Positions 61,000 to 64,000 of a stretch of 64,000 nt of DNA are shown here, in pieces (the stretch's first letter is position 1; every line of letters begins with the position of its first letter). Under the pieces are notes generated by a model. The model worked only from the letters and a program-made list of their open reading frames with translations, searched no databases and was not told the DNA's origin. The stretch spans positions 1 through 64,000 of the forward strand of contig JAEUKA010000046.1 in assembly GCA_016794465.1 (NCBI GenBank), read 5' to 3'. This DNA comes from Myxococcales bacterium. GTDB taxonomy: Bacteria > Myxococcota_A > Polyangia > Palsa-1104 > JAEUJZ01. The translations under genes and the position numbers were made by a program.

Positions 61000-61521
61000 A
61001 TGGCCGACTCTGATGAGCCAAGTGCAGAGGAGCTGCTTCAGCCGCTTCCGTCATGGCAGCTGTTCGCCAGTGTCGCAACGCAGAGCGAGCTGCTCGATGA
61101 GGTCGGAGAGCCAGCCGTCAGAGCTGTGGTCGAGTCGCCCGGGCTCGGGGACATTGCCGCGCCACCGGTTGCCGAGGTCGGTCAAGCCGCCGATGCGCTG
61201 CTGCTGGTCGAGTCTGCGTCGCTCTTGCTCAGTGAGGCAGCGCCGGCCACGCCAGAATCACCGGCGAAAGCCGCGTCCCCCGTGGTCCCGACCTCACCCG
61301 CTTCACCCGCTTCACCAGGCATCACCCTGGGAGCGGCCCCCGCGTTTCAGCCGACCACTGCGCCGCTGGTTGACCTGGGGCGCCCGGTGCGTCGCAGCGT
61401 CTTTCTGCCCCCGCTGCTGACACTCGACCCAGCGAGCCGCACCGACACCGTTTCGATTGCGCCAGTCGGCGGGGCGTACCAGCCAGGCAGCCTCAGTCGC
61501 ATCATTTACCGCACCGAATAA
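61000..61521 (+). CDS. Small Ala/Pro/Val-rich protein of unknown function
   Basis: From ATG 61000 (GGAG 4 nt upstream) the product is 173 residues: an acidic N-terminus (MADSDEPSAEELLQPLPSW), a Val/Glu/Ala-rich middle (LLLVESASLLLSEAAPA), a Pro/Ser-rich stretch (PVVPTSPASPASPG) and a C-terminal part with LGRPVRRSVFLPPLLTLDPA. No signal peptide or known domain was seen. It lies between the divergent radical SAM gene and the convergent parB gene. Low complexity makes this call modest. Confidence 0.5.
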   Translation: MADSDEPSAEELLQPLPSWQLFASVATQSELLDEVGEPAVRAVVESPGLGDIAAPPVAEVGQAADALLLVESASLLLSEAAPATPESPAKAASPVVPTSPASPASPGITLGAAPAFQPTTAPLVDLGRPVRRSVFLPPLLTLDPASRTDTVSIAPVGGAYQPGSLSRIIYRTE

Positions 61522-61538
61522 CAACGACCAGCCCAGTG

Positions 61539-62498
61539 CTATTCGCTGTCTTCGCCGCACAGGCGCAGCAGCAGGCCGTCGAGCTGATCGAGCGAGTGAT
61601 AGTGGACCTCGACGATGCCGCTCTGCGGAGTCTTCTGGCGCAGCGTCACCCGGGCCCCGAGCGCTCGCTGCAGCCGCTCCTCGACATCGCGCACCGAGGC
61701 CGAGGCTTTGGGCGGGGCATCCTTCTGCGGCTTGTCCTTGCCTTCGGACTTCTGGGCCCGCCGCACCAAGTCTTCGGTCTGCCGCACCGACAGCTCTTTT
61801 TTGACCACCTGCTCGGCGTGGTCCTCGATCACCCGCGCGTCTTCCAGCCCGAGCAGCGCCCGCGCGTGACCCATCGCCAGCTGACCCGTCGCCACTTGCT
61901 CGCGCACCCGACCCGGTAGCTTGAGCAGTCGCAGCGCATTGGCCACCGTCGCCCGCTCACGCCCAACCCGCCGGGCCAGCTCCTCTTGGGTGTAGCCAAA
62001 CTCGTCGGACAGCCGCCGATACGCCTCGGCTTCTTCAATCGGGTTCAGGTCTTCGCGCTGCAGGTTTTCGACCAGGGCCAGCTCGAACGCCTGCGCCGCA
62101 CTGACATCTTTGACGACGACCGGCACATCTTTGAGCCCCGCCCGCTGCGCCGCCCGCCAGCGCCGCTCACCGGCAATCAGGACGAAGCTGCCCTCGCCGA
62201 GCTTGTCCTCGGGCGTCCGCATCCGCACCACCAGCGGCTGCACCAGGCCTTGGGAACGAATCGACGCCGCCAGCTCTTCCAGTCGCTGCTCATCGAAGCG
62301 CTGCCGAGGGTTGTCCACCGAGGGCGCAATCTCCTCGATCGGACAGAAGAAGAAGTCGCGCCGGGCCACCTGCGGCTTGACCGCGCCCGCGCCTGGGCCA
62401 CTGCCGTCGTCCAGCACCGGCGGGGACTGATGCACCGCCGCCGGCAGGTTTGGAATCAGCGCACCCAGGCCACGGCCGAGCGCTTTTCGTTTGTCCAT
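61539..62498 (-). CDS. parB: Chromosome-partitioning protein ParB
   Basis: The product of about 319 residues has the ParB/Spo0J layout. The N-terminus has KALGRGLGALIP; box I/CTP-binding region follows with QPLVVRM and GERRWRAAQRAGLKDVPVVV; then a HTH (LSDEFGYTQEELARRVGRERATVANALRLLKLP) and a C-terminal dimerisation domain after a Lys/Pro-rich linker (KSEGKDKPQKDAPPKAS). ParB binds parS and loads the partition complex near the origin. ATG 62498 or the adjoining GTG 62501 may be used; AAGGAG lies 8-11 nt upstream. It follows parA with a gap of at most 3 nt. No clear parS (TGTTTCACGTGAAACA) is in the window. Confidence 0.95.
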   Translation of the reverse strand: MDKRKALGRGLGALIPNLPAAVHQSPPVLDDGSGPGAGAVKPQVARRDFFFCPIEEIAPSVDNPRQRFDEQRLEELAASIRSQGLVQPLVVRMRTPEDKLGEGSFVLIAGERRWRAAQRAGLKDVPVVVKDVSAAQAFELALVENLQREDLNPIEEAEAYRRLSDEFGYTQEELARRVGRERATVANALRLLKLPGRVREQVATGQLAMGHARALLGLEDARVIEDHAEQVVKKELSVRQTEDLVRRAQKSEGKDKPQKDAPPKASASVRDVEERLQRALGARVTLRQKTPQSGIVEVHYHSLDQLDGLLLRLCGEDSE

Positions 62499-62501
62499 CA
62501 C

Positions 62502-63308
62502 TTACGGCGCTCCTTGCGCACTCGCCGGGTCGAGCGGCTGGTCCGCGCGCTGACGATCGAGAAATTCCTTGGCGAGCTGACCGTAGGCATACGAGCCCCG
62601 CGACGCCGGATCGTACTTGAGGATCGGCAGCCCATGCGACGGCGCTTCCGACAGCCGAATGTTGCGCGGCACCAGCGTCTTATAGACCTTGGCACCGAAG
62701 TGACCACGGACCTCGCCCTCGACTTGCTGCATCAGGCTGGTGCGGGTATCGACCATCGTCAGCAAGATGCCTTCCAGTTCGAGGCTGGGATTCCACAGCC
62801 CGCGTACCTTTTCGATCGTCGAGAGCAGGTACGACAGCCCTTCGAGCGCAAAGTACTCACACTGCATCGGCACCAGCACCGCATCTGCCGCCACCAGCGC
62901 GTTCAGCGTCAGCAGCCCCAGCGAGGGCGGACAGTCGATGAAGAGGTAGTCGTAGCGACTCCGCACCTCGCCGAGCGCATCGTGCAGCTGCCACTCGCGA
63001 CGCTCGGTACTGACCAGCTCGACCTCGGCCCCGGCCAGGTCGGCGGTCGAAGGCACCAGCCACAGCGTCGGCAGCACCGTCAGCTGGGTCAGCTCGCGCA
63101 GGGACACCTTGTCGATCAGAGAGTGATACACCCCTTGCTCAATCGAGCCACGCACGAAGCCCAGCCCCGAGGTGGCATTTCCTTGGGGGTCAAAGTCGAC
63201 CACCAGCACTCGCTGGCCCTCCTCTGCAAGTGCGGCAGCGAGGTTCACGGTGGTGGTGGTTTTCCCAACCCCTCCCTTTTGGTTGGCAACGGCGATGACT
63301 CGACCCAT
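62502..63308 (-). CDS. parA: Chromosome-partitioning ATPase ParA
   Basis: The 268-residue ATPase has the deviant Walker A ANQKGGVGKTTTTVNL, the Walker A' region LVVDFDPQGNATSGLG and Walker B-type YDYLFIDCPPSLGLLTLNAL, all typical of ParA/Soj. It is a chromosomal type with a very short N-terminus; no HTH domain is seen, so it is not the plasmid P1 type. It is the first gene of the parAB pair. ATG 63308 fits family starts; the frame upstream to 63377 is not protein-like. In many bacteria this pair lies near the origin, but no origin was recognised here. Confidence 0.95.
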   Translation of the reverse strand: MGRVIAVANQKGGVGKTTTTVNLAAALAEEGQRVLVVDFDPQGNATSGLGFVRGSIEQGVYHSLIDKVSLRELTQLTVLPTLWLVPSTADLAGAEVELVSTERREWQLHDALGEVRSRYDYLFIDCPPSLGLLTLNALVAADAVLVPMQCEYFALEGLSYLLSTIEKVRGLWNPSLELEGILLTMVDTRTSLMQQVEGEVRGHFGAKVYKTLVPRNIRLSEAPSHGLPILKYDPASRGSYAYGQLAKEFLDRQRADQPLDPASAQGAP

Positions 63309-63647
63309 CGGTTCAACTCTCTTCCCTGAATACAGACGATGCGGACTTCCCGTAGGCAAGACCCAGGCGGCCCACAAGATACCGACGAGCGGTCAAGTAT
63401 CCAAAAAAAACCGTAGGAGATAAATTTGACCCGTCGGAAAAGCGGCTCTACCCAAGGGCTATGCGCCTTGCCCAGCTTGCCGCCCACCGCTGCTCATCGA
63501 CCCATCGCGCCGCACCACGTCCCAGCAGCTCCGTCGACGCCGAGATCGACGCCATGCTCGACGCGCTGTTTACAAGTGAGCTGGAAAAGACCTGGCCGGC
63601 GCCCGCCGCTCCCGCCGTCGCAGGAGAGAGCGACAGCGAAGCGTCCG
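63309..63647. other. Intergenic region upstream of parAB
   Basis: These 339 nt hold no firm gene. A plus-strand frame at 63461-63691 could encode 76 residues (start MRLAQLAAHRCSSTHRAAPR, middle VDAEIDAMLDALFTSELEK). It is Ala/Ser-rich and overlaps the acyl-CoA synthetase gene, so it is only a weak candidate. The stretch 63390-63430 is AT-richer (ATCCAAAAAAAACCGTAGG) and could carry the parA promoter. No parS-like palindrome was seen. Confidence 0.35.
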
Positions 63648-64000
63648 TTACGTCGGCAGCTTGTGATCGCGATACAGTTCGCGCAGCTTGAGCTTGTTGA
63701 GCTTGCCGGTCGCGGTGTGAGGCAGCTCGCTGACGAACAGGATCTCGTCGGGCAGCCACCACTTGGCGACTTTCTGCGTCAGCACTTCCATCAGCTCGTC
63801 GCGGGTCGCCGTCAGGCCAGGCTTAAGCTGCGCCAAGAGCAGCGGTCGCTCTTGCCAGGTCGGGTGAGCAATGCCAATGACCGCCGCTTCCTGCACCGCC
63901 GGGTGAGCCAGCGCCGCATTTTCCAGGTCGATCGAGGAGATCCACTCGCCGCCGCTCTTGATCACGTCCTTGGCACGGTCGGTGATCTGCATGAAGCCTT
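63648..64000 (-). CDS. Acyl-CoA synthetase/AMP-binding protein, C-terminal part
   Basis: The minus-strand frame enters from the right edge, so the 5' part is missing. The visible 117 residues are the C-terminal domain of the adenylate-forming superfamily: [24 protein letters not shown] (the hinge motif), then [21 protein letters not shown] and [17 protein letters not shown], where the catalytic Lys of the TGK motif is present. Long- or medium-chain acyl-CoA synthetases with IKSGGEWIS are the likeliest class. Its stop is about 340 nt from parA on the same strand; a shared transcript is not suggested. Confidence 0.92.
   Translation of the reverse strand, partial: GFMQITDRAKDVIKSGGEWISSIDLENAALAHPAVQEAAVIGIAHPTWQERPLLLAQLKPGLTATRDELMEVLTQKVAKWWLPDEILFVSELPHTATGKLNKLKLRELYRDHKLPT

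Noticed and set aside
61986..63329. Plus-strand frame of 447 codons opposite parAB
   Set aside because: It is a shadow of the well-supported parA and parB genes.

Overview
The window is a GC-rich, gene-dense bacterial chromosome segment. It most resembles Myxococcota (former Deltaproteobacteria). The reasons are: many lipoproteins and secreted repeat proteins, an ADYC-domain lipoprotein, an FHA-sigma54 activator, a cytoplasmic Ser/Thr kinase, PAS kinases with hybrid receivers, a MYXO-CTERM-like tail on an M36 protease, several lysine/alanine-rich histone-like tails, and a eukaryote/archaeal-type prolyl-tRNA synthetase. I cannot fix the genus. No rRNA, tRNA or CRISPR array was recognised. All calls are from reading the sequence; no database search was possible.

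Layout. 0-3.5 kb: a partial gene resembling an integrase N-terminus, an ADYC lipoprotein and an FHA-sigma54 activator. 3.8-7.6 kb: proS followed 3 nt later by a Septu-like ATPase/HNH pair. 7.6-12.1 kb: a CPBP protease, a ceramidase-like lipoprotein and a YfgM/BamB-like envelope pair. 12.2-16.3 kb: dinD, a basic-tailed unknown protein followed by a 43-bp tandem array, an orphan DarG-like antitoxin and queE. 16.4-25.3 kb: a VCBS-repeat lipoprotein, a three-gene PAS kinase / receiver / hybrid kinase operon, a Ser/Thr kinase and a GHKL ATPase. 25.3-31 kb: a large STAS/zinc-ribbon/PDZ membrane protein and a LTD-CotH lipoprotein. 31-41 kb: a TetR regulator with a doubled operator, a hydrolase-like lipoprotein, a beta-barrel protein, a propeller lipoprotein and the M36 protease. 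41-45 kb: a 42-bp tandem hairpin array, then an Exb/Tol/TonB operon with three ExbD paralogues. 45-49.6 kb: a metallophosphoesterase, a charged secreted protein, and a UvrD-like helicase coupled to Endonuclease Q. 49.7-57 kb: a large low-complexity protein, a lysine/serine-rich Cys4 protein, a LolCD/MacB-type ABC exporter, yacG and a YbjN-like protein. 57-64 kb: a second basic-tailed paralogue followed by a second 42-bp array, an Rpn-like protein, a B12-radical SAM protein, parAB and an acyl-CoA synthetase C-terminus cut by the window edge.

The least explained signals are non-coding. First, an 80-106 bp element occurs three times (about 576-656, 8370-8449 and 56370-56475). Its outer stem shows compensatory changes, and it lies next to the stop codon of a minus-strand gene each time. 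Second, a tandem-repeat family with a 42-bp period and core GGGTCTT[C/G]CATGACCC occurs at two loci, with an architecturally similar 43-bp array at a third. Two of the three arrays directly follow two paralogous genes of unknown function. Among protein systems, the most interesting are the EndoQ/UvrD pair, both ending in sliding-clamp-like pentapeptides; the GHKL plus STAS/Zn-ribbon/PDZ pair; the Septu-like pair behind proS; and the DarG-like gene without DarT.
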